In this document: positions 5,782-12,877 of the stretch, piece by piece | Numbering within the stretch: the first letter of the stretch is position 1 | How the letters are laid out: every line of letters begins with the position of its first letter | Origin: Lysobacteraceae bacterium | Lineage (GTDB): Bacteria; Pseudomonadota; Gammaproteobacteria; Xanthomonadales; Rhodanobacteraceae | Assembly: GCA_018971925.1 (NCBI GenBank) | Contig: JAGWZT010000023.1 | Span: forward strand, 1 to 12,877 | Direction: 5' to 3' | DNA length: 12,877 bases | Made by a program: the position numbers and the translations under genes | Notes under the pieces: generated by a model | Database searches by the model: none | Seen by the model: the letters and a program-made list of their open reading frames with translations, nothing else | Told to the model about the DNA's origin: nothing

Positions 5782-6789
5782 ATGCCCGTCAAACGTCTCC
5801 GTGGCCTGCTGCTGATCCCCCTCCTGCTGCTCGGCGGCTGCAACCTGGTGCTGCTGGATCCGTCGGGCGACGTCGCGCGCCAGCAAAGCGACATCATGAT
5901 CATCACCACGCTCATCATCGCGCTGATCATCGTGCCGGTGCTGATCGCGATCGCCGTCGTCGCGTGGCGCTACCGCGCCTCCAACAAACAGGCGAAGTAC
6001 GACGCCGAATGGGATCATTCGCCGCAACTGGAACTGTGGGTATGGGCCGGGCCTTTGCTGATCATCATCGCGGTAGGCGCGGTCAGCTGGATCGGTACCC
6101 ACCAGACCGACCCGTACCGGGCGCTCGACCGGATCGGGTCGGGCAAACCGGTGCCGGCGGATGTCAAGCCGCTCGAAGTGGACGTGGTTTCGTTGCGCTG
6201 GAAATGGCTGTTCCTGTATCCGCAGTACGGCATCGCGACCGTGAACGAACTGGCCGCGCCGGTGGATCGGCCGATCAAGTTCAAGCTGACCGGCGACAGC
6301 ATGATGGATTCGTTCTTCGTGCCGGCGCTGGTGGGCCAGGTCTACACGATGCCCGGCATGCAGACGATCCTGCACGGGGTCATCAACAAGCCCGGCGAGT
6401 ACAAGGGCTTTTCCGCCAACTACAGCGGCGCGGGTTTCACCGACATGCGCTTCACGTTCCATGGCCTGAGCACGCGGGATTTCGATGCGTGGGTGGGCAA
6501 GGTGCGTGCGGCGGGTGGCGATCTCGACCTCGCGGCCTACGACAAGCTGCGCGAACCCAGCCGCGCCGCGCCGGTGCAGTACTACGCGAAGTTCGACGCG
6601 AACCTGTACGACCGCGTGCTGAACATGTGCGTCCGTCCCGGCGAAATCTGCAAGAGCCAGATGATGGCCGCCGATGCGCACGGCGGCGAAGCCATGCACG
6701 ACATGCACGCGCATGACGCCATGCCGATGACCGAGGCGCCGCTCATGCCCTCCAAACCGGCTCCCGCGCCGGCTGCGTCAGCGCAGTAA
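5782..6789 (+). CDS. cyoA: Cytochrome bo3-type ubiquinol oxidase subunit II
   Basis: Subunit II of the quinol oxidase is a lipoprotein of 335 aa. The lipobox is LGGC at 17-20, so C20 should be lipidated. Two membrane segments follow (about 38-61 and 85-105), then a periplasmic cupredoxin domain with MMDSFFVPAL (174-183), GMQT (192-195) and NYSGAGFTDM (213-222). The region where cytochrome c oxidases carry the two CuA cysteines has none, as expected for CyoA. The COX_ARM-type C-terminal region (about 248-290) ends with C283 and C290. A His/Met-rich tail follows (H300, M305, H306, M308, H309, H311, M314, M316), then an Ala-Pro-rich end. No strong Shine-Dalgarno precedes the ATG. It is the first gene of the operon; cyoB starts 21 bases downstream. 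Confidence 0.96.
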   Translation: MPVKRLRGLLLIPLLLLGGCNLVLLDPSGDVARQQSDIMIITTLIIALIIVPVLIAIAVVAWRYRASNKQAKYDAEWDHSPQLELWVWAGPLLIIIAVGAVSWIGTHQTDPYRALDRIGSGKPVPADVKPLEVDVVSLRWKWLFLYPQYGIATVNELAAPVDRPIKFKLTGDSMMDSFFVPALVGQVYTMPGMQTILHGVINKPGEYKGFSANYSGAGFTDMRFTFHGLSTRDFDAWVGKVRAAGGDLDLAAYDKLREPSRAAPVQYYAKFDANLYDRVLNMCVRPGEICKSQMMAADAHGGEAMHDMHAHDAMPMTEAPLMPSKPAPAPAASAQ

Positions 6790-6810
6790 TTGCTTTACAG
6801 GATTCAACCC

Positions 6811-8838
6811 ATGCTCGAAGCCATGCCCCACCGCGCCGCCATCTGGAACTTCCTGTTCGGGCGGCTGACCCTCGACTCGCTTCCGTTCCTCGCGAACAAC
6901 GCCGAGGGCCGCATCCTGCTCGTCACCCTCGCCGTGGTGGTGATCATCGGCGTGGCCATCCTCGCCGCCATCACCAAGGCCCGGAAGTGGGGCTACCTGT
7001 GGCACGAGTGGTTCACCAGCGTGGACCACAAGAAGCTCGGCATCATGTACATGATCCTCGGCACGGTGATGCTGCTGCGCGGCTTTTCCGACGCGATCAT
7101 GATGCGTGCGCAACAGGCCTACGCCTTCGGCCCGCACATGGGTTACCTGCCGCCGCAGCACTACGACCAGATCTTCTCGGCACACGGCGCGATCATGATC
7201 TTCTTCGTCGGCATGACCTACATCGTCGGCCTGATGAACTACATCATGCCGCTGCAGATCGGGTCGCGCGACGTGGCGTTCCCGTACCTCAACAACCTGA
7301 GCTTCTGGTTCACCTTCGGCGGCGCGATCCTGTTCATGGTGTCGCTGTTCCTCGGCGACTTCTCGATGGCCGGCTGGCTGGGTTATCCGCCCGTGTCCGA
7401 ATTGCAGCAGGGGCCGGGTGTCGATTACTACATCTGGGGCCTGCAGTTGTCCGGCGTGGGCACCCTGCTCACCGGCATCAACTTCGTGGTGACCATCCTG
7501 AAGATGCGCGCGCCCGGCATGACGCTAATGAAGATGCCGGTGTTCACATGGACGACGCTGGCCACCAGCGGGCTGATCATCGCGACGTTCCCGGTGCTCA
7601 CCGCCACGCTGTTCCTGCTGGGCCTGGACCGCTACGTCGGCACGCATTTCTTCACCGACGGGTTCGGCGGCAACCTGATGATGTACATCAACCTGATCTG
7701 GATCTGGGGACACCCCGAGGTTTACATCCTGATCCTGCCGCTGTTCGGCGTGTTCTCGGAAATCGTGCCGACGTTCTCCGGAAAGCCGCTGTTCGCGTAC
7801 TCATCGATGGTGTACGCGACCATCGCGATCATGATCCTGTCGTACCTGGTGTGGCTGCACCACTTCTTCACGATGGGATCGGGCGCCGACGTCAACTCGT
7901 TCTTTTCGTTGACCACCATGATGATCGCGATCCCGACCGGGGTGAAGATCTTCAACTGGCTTTTCACCATGTACCGCGGCCGCGTGCGCTACACCGTCCC
8001 GATGCTGTGGGCGATGGGTTTCCTGTTCACCTTCACCATCGGCGGCATGACCGGCGTGATGCTGTCGGTGACGCCGGCCGACTTCCTGCTGCACAACAGC
8101 CTGTTCCTGATCGCGCACTTCCACAACGTGATCATCGGCGGCGTGGTGTTCGGCGTGTTCGCGGCCGTGAACTTCTGGTTCCCCAAGGCGTTCGGATTCA
8201 AGCTCGACGAATTCTGGGGCAAGGCCACGTTCTGGTTCTGGCTGGTCGGTTTCTGGGTGGCGTTCGGCCCGTTGTACGTACTCGGGCTGATGGGCGTGAC
8301 GCGCCGCCTCAGCCACTTCGATGATCCGAGCCTGCAGCCGTATTTCATCGTCGCCGCGTTCGGCGCGTTCCTGATCGCGCTCGGGATTCTCTCTTTCATC
8401 ATCCAGATCTACGTGAGCATCCGCCAGCGCAAGGAATACGCGGTGGGCGGCGACCCGTGGGACGGCCGCACGCTCGAGTGGTCCACCAGTTCGCCGCCGC
8501 CGGAATACAACTACGCATTCATCCCGGTCGTGCACCACCGCGACGCATGGGCAGCGATGAAGAAGTTCGGCTTCACGCGCCCGCGTGGCGGCTACAACGA
8601 CATCCACATGCCGAAGAACACGCCAACCGGCGTGGTCATCGGCGCGTTGGCCTTCGCCTGCGCGTTCGGGCTGGTCTGGTACATCTGGTGGCTGGCGGCG
8701 CTGTCGCTGCTGGGCGTGATCGTCGTGAGCATCGTCCACAGCTTCGATTACCACCAGCACCACCACATTCACGCCGACGAGGTGCGCCGTTCCGAATCCG
8801 GCAGCAATCAAGCGGCCGCACAAGGCGCAAGCGCATGA
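6811..8838 (+). CDS. cyoB: Cytochrome bo3-type ubiquinol oxidase subunit I
   Basis: This is the catalytic heme-copper subunit, 675 aa, which oxidises ubiquinol, reduces oxygen to water and pumps protons. Key residues line up with E. coli CyoB: quinol-site R90, D94, H117 and Q120; low-spin heme ligands H125 and H438; high-spin heme ligand H436; CuB ligands H301, H350 and H351; Tyr305, the expected cross-linked tyrosine (HPEVY); and the K-channel lysine in AIPTGVKIFNW (K379). The conserved RDVAFP segment is present. I chose ATG 6811 because AGGA lies 8 bases before it; the open frame extends upstream to a TTG at 6790 that has no such support. The length is close to E. coli CyoB (663 aa). The stop overlaps the cyoC start by four bases (ATGA), suggesting translational coupling. 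Confidence 0.98.
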   Translation: MLEAMPHRAAIWNFLFGRLTLDSLPFLANNAEGRILLVTLAVVVIIGVAILAAITKARKWGYLWHEWFTSVDHKKLGIMYMILGTVMLLRGFSDAIMMRAQQAYAFGPHMGYLPPQHYDQIFSAHGAIMIFFVGMTYIVGLMNYIMPLQIGSRDVAFPYLNNLSFWFTFGGAILFMVSLFLGDFSMAGWLGYPPVSELQQGPGVDYYIWGLQLSGVGTLLTGINFVVTILKMRAPGMTLMKMPVFTWTTLATSGLIIATFPVLTATLFLLGLDRYVGTHFFTDGFGGNLMMYINLIWIWGHPEVYILILPLFGVFSEIVPTFSGKPLFAYSSMVYATIAIMILSYLVWLHHFFTMGSGADVNSFFSLTTMMIAIPTGVKIFNWLFTMYRGRVRYTVPMLWAMGFLFTFTIGGMTGVMLSVTPADFLLHNSLFLIAHFHNVIIGGVVFGVFAAVNFWFPKAFGFKLDEFWGKATFWFWLVGFWVAFGPLYVLGLMGVTRRLSHFDDPSLQPYFIVAAFGAFLIALGILSFIIQIYVSIRQRKEYAVGGDPWDGRTLEWSTSSPPPEYNYAFIPVVHHRDAWAAMKKFGFTRPRGGYNDIHMPKNTPTGVVIGALAFACAFGLVWYIWWLAALSLLGVIVVSIVHSFDYHQHHHIHADEVRRSESGSNQAAAQGASA

Positions 8839-9461
8839 ACACCACCGCCATCGACACCGCTCCCCCGGCGCCCGCGGATCACTATTGCCTGACGGAGTCG
8901 CCACCGCGCAACGGAACCCTGCTGGGGTTCTGGATCTACCTGATGAGCGACTGCTTCATCTTCGCGTCGCTGTTCGCGTGTTACGCGGTGCTCGGCACCG
9001 AATACGCGGGCGGCCCGACCGGCGCCGAGGTGCTCGACCTGCCCGGACTCGCGGTGAACACGGCGCTGCTGCTGGTTTCATCCGTTGTCTTCGGCTTTGC
9101 GATGCTGGAGATGGCGCGCCAGCGCAAAGGCGCGATGCTGGGCTGGCTGGCGGTGGCCGGTTTGCTGGCCGTGGCCTTCGTCTCATTCGAAATCCACGAA
9201 TTCCTGGTGATGATCGCCGATGGCGCCGGCCCCGGCCGCAGCGCGTTCCTGTCGTCGTTCTTCACGCTGGTGGCCACGCATGGCCTGCACGTCACGCTCG
9301 GCATCCTGTGGTTGGTCGTGCTGATGGTGCAGACGGTCAAGTTCGGACTCAACACGGACAACGTGCGTCGCCTGCGTTGCCTCAGCATGTTCTGGCATTT
9401 CCTCGACCTCGTGTGGGTCGGCGTTTTCAGTTACGTCTATCTGGTGGGAGTGCTGCGATGA
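8835..9461 (+). CDS. cyoC: Cytochrome bo3-type ubiquinol oxidase subunit III
   Basis: This integral membrane subunit (208 aa, five predicted membrane spans) belongs to the COX3 family and stabilises subunit I. Family blocks are GFWIYLMSDCFIFASLF at 31-47, a Phe-Glu-Ile-His-Glu-Phe stretch at 118-123, THGLHVTLGILW at 148-159 and WHFLDLVWVGVF at 187-198. The length matches E. coli CyoC (about 204 aa). The ATG overlaps the cyoB stop and the TGA overlaps the cyoD start, both as ATGA, so translation of cyoB-C-D is likely coupled. No anomalies were seen. Confidence 0.97.
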   Translation: MNTTAIDTAPPAPADHYCLTESPPRNGTLLGFWIYLMSDCFIFASLFACYAVLGTEYAGGPTGAEVLDLPGLAVNTALLLVSSVVFGFAMLEMARQRKGAMLGWLAVAGLLAVAFVSFEIHEFLVMIADGAGPGRSAFLSSFFTLVATHGLHVTLGILWLVVLMVQTVKFGLNTDNVRRLRCLSMFWHFLDLVWVGVFSYVYLVGVLR

Positions 9462-9880
9462 GCCAGCTGTCTTCGTCCGGTCACGCGATGCCGGATAACC
9501 ACGACGCGATGCACGAACACCAGGGCAGCCTGCGCGGTTACCTCACCGGTTTCGTACTGGCCGCGATCCTGACAGTGATCCCGTTCTGGCTGGTGATGGG
9601 CCACGTGATCGCCAACAAGCCGTTGCTGATCCTCGTCATCCTTGCGCTGGCGATCGTGCAGATCTTCGTGCACATCGTGTACTTCCTGCATCTCGACACT
9701 CGCTCGGAAGCCGGTTGGAACATGATGGCCTTCATCTTCACCGCCGTGCTGGTGATCATCGTGCTCGGCGCGTCCATCTGGGTCATGTACAACGAGAACG
9801 TGAACATGATGCCGATGTCGCCGCAGTACCAACAACATTCGATCGGCCACCAGCCGGCCAGCAATCCACCTACCCGGTAA
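9458..9880 (+). CDS. cyoD: Cytochrome bo3-type ubiquinol oxidase subunit IV
   Basis: This is the small membrane subunit (140 aa, three membrane spans near 29-50, 55-77 and 88-111). It carries the CyoD block FVHIVYFLHLD (70-80) followed by a SEAGWNMMAF stretch and a span ending SIWVMYNENVNMMPM. It is about 30 residues longer than E. coli CyoD. The extra length includes a His/Met-containing N-terminal segment (HAMPDNHDAMHEH, 9-21) and a polar, His-containing C-terminal tail after residue 120. CyoD is thought to help CuB/heme binding and assembly of subunits I and III. Its ATG overlaps the cyoC stop; the SURF1 gene starts 14 bases after its stop. Confidence 0.95.
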   Translation: MSQLSSSGHAMPDNHDAMHEHQGSLRGYLTGFVLAAILTVIPFWLVMGHVIANKPLLILVILALAIVQIFVHIVYFLHLDTRSEAGWNMMAFIFTAVLVIIVLGASIWVMYNENVNMMPMSPQYQQHSIGHQPASNPPTR

Positions 9881-9894
9881 CCGGCATTCGCACG

Positions 9895-10635
9895 ATGCCG
9901 CCAGGGCAGCGCGCAGGAACCGCCAAGTTCATCCTCGGGATGACGATGCTGGCGGCGGTGTTCGCCGGCTTGATCCTGCTCGGCAACTGGCAGGTACGCC
10001 GCTATCACCTGAAACTCAAGATCGCGCACGACATCGCCACGCGCGTGCACGCGCCGCCGGTGAAACCGCCCGGACCCGCGCAATGGCCGCGCATCGCGGC
10101 CGGGCACGAACAGTACCTGCACGTCAGATTGCACGGCCGCTTCATCGACAGCCAGACGCTCGTGCGTGGATCGAGTTCGAAAGGCTACGGCTACTGGGTG
10201 ATGGCCGCGCTGCGCACCGATCGAGGATTCATCGTGCTGGTCAATCGCGGTTACGTTCCACCGGAACCTTCCGGAGCGCCCGCGTCCTCGAAGATCGGTC
10301 CACCCGGCGGCGAAGTGACGCTGGCCGGCTTGCTCCGCCTCACCGAGCCGCGCGGCGGTTTCCTGCGCCACAACCAGCCAAAAAAAGACCTTTGGTATTC
10401 GCGCGATGTCGCCGCAATCGCGGCTGCCGATCATCTGCCTGCCGATCAAGTCGCGCCATATTTTGTAGACGCCGACGCAGCCGCCGGCGAAAGCGGACCA
10501 CCCTTCGCCGGTCTCACCAGCACCTACATCTACAACCACAGCCTCGGCTACGCGATCACGTGGTACCTGCTCGCGCTGGGCACGCTGTTGGCAGCGGCCA
10601 TCGTGATCCACCACGAATGGCAACTTCGCTGTTGA
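9895..10635 (+). CDS. SURF1-family oxidase assembly protein
   Basis: This 246-aa membrane protein has the SURF1 layout: an N-terminal span (about 12-30) leading into GNWQVRRYHLK (30-40), a large outer-face domain, and a C-terminal span (about 218-238). Family marks are YGYWVMAAL (98-106), VLVNRGYVP (114-122), a Pro-Lys-Lys-x-x-Trp-Tyr stretch (162-168) and NHSLGYAITWYLLA (214-227), whose H215 is a candidate heme contact. SURF1 helps heme A insertion into subunit I. The gene sits at the end of the cyo operon, where E. coli has cyoE, so it is probably the quinol-oxidase-dedicated form described as Surf1q in Paracoccus. The ATG at 9895 has little Shine-Dalgarno; an internal ATG at 9940 is a less likely start because it would cut the first span. 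Confidence 0.92.
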   Translation: MPPGQRAGTAKFILGMTMLAAVFAGLILLGNWQVRRYHLKLKIAHDIATRVHAPPVKPPGPAQWPRIAAGHEQYLHVRLHGRFIDSQTLVRGSSSKGYGYWVMAALRTDRGFIVLVNRGYVPPEPSGAPASSKIGPPGGEVTLAGLLRLTEPRGGFLRHNQPKKDLWYSRDVAAIAAADHLPADQVAPYFVDADAAAGESGPPFAGLTSTYIYNHSLGYAITWYLLALGTLLAAAIVIHHEWQLRC

Positions 10636-10743
10636 GGATTCCACACCAGGGATAAAACGGGCCACCGCGCGCTTGCGGGAATCGCCCTGCCTTTTCTGCG
10701 AGTTGACATCGCGGCCGCGGTTTCCTGTTCCTAACCCCTTGCG

Positions 10744-10765
10744 AAACGTGACAAAAATCACGTTT
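10744..10765. promoter_or_regulatory. Perfect 22-bp CRP/Clp-type palindrome
   Basis: AAACGTGA-CAAAAA-TCACGTTT is an exact inverted repeat with 8-base arms and a 6-base spacer. This is the geometry of CRP sites (AAATGTGA-N6-TCACATTT), with one symmetric change in each arm. Xanthomonadales carry Clp, a CRP homologue known to control secreted enzymes. It overlaps a possible promoter: GTGACA (10748-10753, 5/6 to the -35), 17 bases, then TACACC (10771-10776) with a TG extended -10 at 10768-10769. If that promoter is used, the site would block it; with another start further down it could activate. Confidence 0.6.
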
Positions 10766-10857
10766 TGTGCTACACCGCCGGCCCGGCCACCACACTCGTC
10801 TGCAGGGCCATCGGATAGCGGCGCACTGTGTTCCCGGCTGAGTTTCCCTGGACTGCG

Positions 10858-10881
10858 GTTCGTTTTTCCCGGAGAACGAAC
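10858..10881 (+). repeat. Inverted repeat (leader hairpin) upstream of the protease
   Basis: GTTCGTT (10858-10864) and AACGAAC (10875-10881) are perfect reverse complements with a 10-base loop that contains GGAG (10871-10874). In the leader RNA this would place the GGAG in the loop or lower stem, just before the GTG of a possible tiny ORF. No T-run follows, so it is not a terminator. Confidence 0.45.
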
Positions 10882-10905
10882 GTGCAGAATATCAACAATG
10901 CTTGA
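10882..10905 (+). CDS. Possible 7-codon leader ORF (speculative)
   Basis: A GTG at 10882, seven bases after GGAG, opens a frame of seven codons (MQNINNA if read with Met) ending in TGA at 10903. It sits directly after the leader hairpin and 58 bases before the protease ATG. Its Shine-Dalgarno looks better than that of the protease itself. Nothing in the peptide suggests amino-acid attenuation. It may be a leader peptide or a chance open frame. Confidence 0.2.
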   Translation: MQNINNA

Positions 10906-10963
10906 TTACCCTGTGAGTTGCCGCGGGTTATTCAAGCGTTATCCATGTTTGCGGGGTAACCAC

Positions 10964-12877
10964 ATGTACTCCAAGAGACAATTCCTTTCGATCGCCCGTT
11001 CCGTCGCACTCGTGCTGGCGGCAGGTGTCTGTTTTTCCGCCAGCGCGGCGCCGCCGTCGCCACCGTCGGAAACGGTCAGCGCATCGATCATTCTCAACGT
11101 TACCAATCCACAGGCGCTGACGAATTACATCCAGGCCACGCTGACGCCGGGAGACCCGAATTACCACCGGTTCCTGACGGTAGGGCAGTTCCGAACGAGG
11201 TATGCACCCTCGACCCAGCAAATCATGAAGTTGGTGCAGTATTTGCGGTCGTTCGGCATCACGATCGACAAAATCTACGCGGACAATCTCGACATCACCA
11301 TCACAGGCACGGTCGCGGAATTCAATGCCGCTTTCGCGACGCAATTGCAAGACCACGTAAAGAACGGCAAGCGCTTCCATCGGCCTGTCCGCGAATACTC
11401 GCTGCCGAGTGATATCTCCGGCCTGGTTCTGGGGGTCGCGGGCCTTGACAGCGAATCCGGCCGCTTGCATCCGATGTTGGCGCGGGCCCGGCCGTCTACG
11501 CTGGCACGGGCGCAAAGCACGGCACTTGGCAAATATCCCGACATGGTCTGGCCCGCGAGCGGCACGGCGACCGGTGTTCCCGGCGAGTACACCGTCGGCG
11601 ACGTGGCCAACTTCTACCAGGTCAACCCGCTTTACAAGGCCGGCTTCAGCGGCCGGGGCCAGACCGTTGGCATCATGACCTTTGCCAATTTCAATATCAC
11701 GGATGTGGAAGCTTACTGGTCAGACATCGGCCTCAAGGTGACGCCCAACCGCATCACCAGGGAGATGGTGGACGGCGGCACGCCAGTACAGCCGAATGTC
11801 GGCGACGACGAAACCTCGCTCGATGTGGAACAGTCGGGTGGTCTGGCGCCGCAGGCCAAGCTGCAGGTCTACGTCGCGCCCAACACCAATCAGGCTTTCG
11901 TGGACGTCTTTTACGCAGCAGCGTCGGACAACATCGCCGATACGTTGTCCATCAGTTGGGGCTTTGCCGAGGAGCTTGACTTCGCGGCAGCCAATGGCGG
12001 CCTGGACATGACCTCCCAGCTGACGGAGATCGATCAGGCGTTGATGGAAGCGGCGGCGCAGGGGCAATCGGTATTCACCGCCACCGGCGATTCCGGCGCT
12101 TTTGACGTCTACCGCGACATACCGGGCGTCAATGCGCAGTTGAGCGTGGACTACCCGGCCTCGGATCCGTTCATCACGGCCGCCGGAGGCACCACGATGA
12201 CTGGCCTGCAGGAATATCTGGGGCCGGGCGGCTCCATCATTCCGATCAATATCGCACAGGAACAAGTGTGGGGCTGGGATTACCTCATCCCGCTATGCAA
12301 TGCTTTTGGTCTTGACCCGGTCAGCTGCGGCATTGCTTACGGCGGGGGCGGGGGCGGCGTGAGTTCCTTCTGGAGCTTGCCGTACTATCAGCAATCCGTG
12401 GCCGGCATCACCCTGACGCAGCCGAATCAGCCCCTGGTCTGCGAGACGACGTTTTCCTGCGGCTTGTTTGGCACAAGCGGCGTGCCGCCGCAGACCGTGC
12501 TGACGCTGCCCGGCGGTTTTGCAGGACGCAATGTTCCGGACCTGTCATTGAATGCCGATCCCGAGACCGGGTACGTGCTGGTGGACTGCACCGACTTTCC
12601 GGAGCCCGCAAATCCGGGCTGCGCGGCGACCTTCTTCGGCGGCACCAGTTTCGTCGCGCCGCAGTTGAACGGCATCACCACGCTGGTCGACCAGGCCTCG
12701 GGTTCACGAGTGGGATTCCTGAACCCGACAATTTACGCGTTTCAATCGGTGCTCGGTTACGGATCGGATACGCCGTTCAACGACATCATGGCCGGCGACA
12801 ACTGGTTCTATCACGGCATTCCGGGCTATGACAACGGCGCCGGGATCGGCACCATCAATGCCGCCAATCTGGCGTGG
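10964..12877 (+). CDS. Secreted S53 (sedolisin/kumamolisin) serine-carboxyl protease, 3' end cut
   Basis: An uninterrupted frame of 638 codons runs off the right edge. Residues 1-30 are a Sec signal peptide ending ASA-APP. A pro-kumamolisin activation domain follows (about 33-180, with PNYHRFLTVGQF near 65). The catalytic domain carries E283-x3-D287 (DDETSLD), the oxyanion Asp376 in ATGDSGA, and Ser562 in GGTSFVAP, a complete S53 set. The end of the window shows FNDIMAGDN and GYDNGAGIG, resembling the calcium-binding loops near the C-terminus of these enzymes. Between D376 and S562 lie several cysteines and a Gly-only run, suggesting disulfide-held loops. S53 enzymes act at acid pH outside the cell after propeptide removal. 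The ATG at 10964 is preferred because the signal peptide follows directly; an in-frame ATG at 10898 would add 22 non-signal residues. Codons are richer in A/T thirds than the cyo genes. Confidence 0.95.
   Translation, partial: MYSKRQFLSIARSVALVLAAGVCFSASAAPPSPPSETVSASIILNVTNPQALTNYIQATLTPGDPNYHRFLTVGQFRTRYAPSTQQIMKLVQYLRSFGITIDKIYADNLDITITGTVAEFNAAFATQLQDHVKNGKRFHRPVREYSLPSDISGLVLGVAGLDSESGRLHPMLARARPSTLARAQSTALGKYPDMVWPASGTATGVPGEYTVGDVANFYQVNPLYKAGFSGRGQTVGIMTFANFNITDVEAYWSDIGLKVTPNRITREMVDGGTPVQPNVGDDETSLDVEQSGGLAPQAKLQVYVAPNTNQAFVDVFYAAASDNIADTLSISWGFAEELDFAAANGGLDMTSQLTEIDQALMEAAAQGQSVFTATGDSGAFDVYRDIPGVNAQLSVDYPASDPFITAAGGTTMTGLQEYLGPGGSIIPINIAQEQVWGWDYLIPLCNAFGLDPVSCGIAYGGGGGGVSSFWSLPYYQQSVAGITLTQPNQPLVCETTFSCGLFGTSGVPPQTVLTLPGGFAGRNVPDLSLNADPETGYVLVDCTDFPEPANPGCAATFFGGTSFVAPQLNGITTLVDQASGSRVGFLNPTIYAFQSVLGYGSDTPFNDIMAGDNWFYHGIPGYDNGAGIGTINAANLAW

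Larger units (their letters stand above)
10636..10963. promoter_or_regulatory. 328-bp regulatory leader between SURF1 and the S53 protease
   Basis: No conventional gene is seen. It contains, in order: a weak CAGGG...CCCTG pairing (10647-10689) with a CCTTTT tail that may end the cyo operon; the palindrome CGCGGCCGCG near 10711-10720; a CRP-type site at 10744; an inverted repeat at 10858-10881; and a possible tiny leader ORF at 10882. The amount of structure suggests controlled expression of the protease. Confidence 0.5.

Noticed and set aside
5764..6714. A 316-codon minus-strand frame opposite cyoA
   Set aside because: Antisense to a well-supported cyoA; composition (His, Arg, Asp, Gln runs) is typical of reverse-frame translation of membrane-protein codons.
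7801..8904. A 367-codon minus-strand frame opposite cyoB/cyoC
   Set aside because: Antisense to conserved oxidase genes and dominated by Arg, His, Asp and Glu; no motif supports a gene.
10647..10697. Possible intrinsic terminator of the cyo operon (CAGGG/CCCTG with CCTTTT)
   Set aside because: The pairing is only five bases with a long, interrupted loop and a short T-run, so it is mentioned in the leader entry but not called as a terminator.
9538..10761. A 407-codon minus-strand frame opposite cyoD and SURF1
   Set aside because: Antisense to two genes with clear family motifs; no domain of its own was recognised.

Overview
The window is GC-rich DNA from a gammaproteobacterium. The gene set (a cobalamin-riboswitch BtuB with the 'D-x-DGF' region, a cyoABCD-SURF1 operon, a secreted pro-kumamolisin protease, CRP/Clp-like and FNR-like boxes, and TATCAT -10-like hexamers) suggests the Xanthomonadales, most likely a Rhodanobacter/Dyella-type bacterium. 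That placement is inferred from gene content and protein style; no search was run.

Left part (1-1080): the 5' part of a small FmdB-type zinc-ribbon gene runs leftward off the edge. A secreted M15B (VanY-like) D,D-carboxypeptidase diverges from it. A roughly 100-bp imperfect inverted repeat that looks like a REP element separates the carboxypeptidase from the next, convergent gene.

Cobalamin block (1073-4100, minus strand): in order of transcription, a sigma70-like promoter, a complete cobalamin riboswitch, a Shine-Dalgarno-sequestering hairpin, btuB (TonB-dependent cobalamin receptor), then a Dph6-like PP-loop ATPase of unknown bacterial role. Upstream of it, also on the minus strand, is an MFS transporter of the metabolite:H+ symporter type (4243-5574) whose first cytoplasmic-loop motif is degenerate.

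Respiratory block (5641-10635, plus strand): cyoA-cyoB-cyoC-cyoD and a SURF1 gene form a tight operon with two ATGA overlaps and short gaps. Together they encode a four-subunit heme-copper quinol oxidase and an assembly factor. Quinol-site and heme/CuB ligands are all present in CyoB, and the CuA site is absent from CyoA, so this is a quinol oxidase. No cyoE (heme O synthase) follows; SURF1 takes its place, which hints at heme A. A 9/10 FNR-type box lies upstream of cyoA.

Right part (10636-12877): a 328-bp leader with a perfect 22-bp CRP/Clp-type palindrome, a hairpin and a possible 7-codon leader ORF precedes a secreted S53 (sedolisin/kumamolisin) protease. The protease has a complete propeptide and catalytic Glu-Asp-Asp-Ser set but runs off the right edge.

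No tRNA, rRNA, insertion sequence, CRISPR array or prophage gene was seen. The most useful points for follow-up are regulatory (riboswitch platform, FNR and CRP boxes), the B12-linked PP-loop protein, and the SURF1-for-CyoE arrangement. I see no wholly new multigene system.
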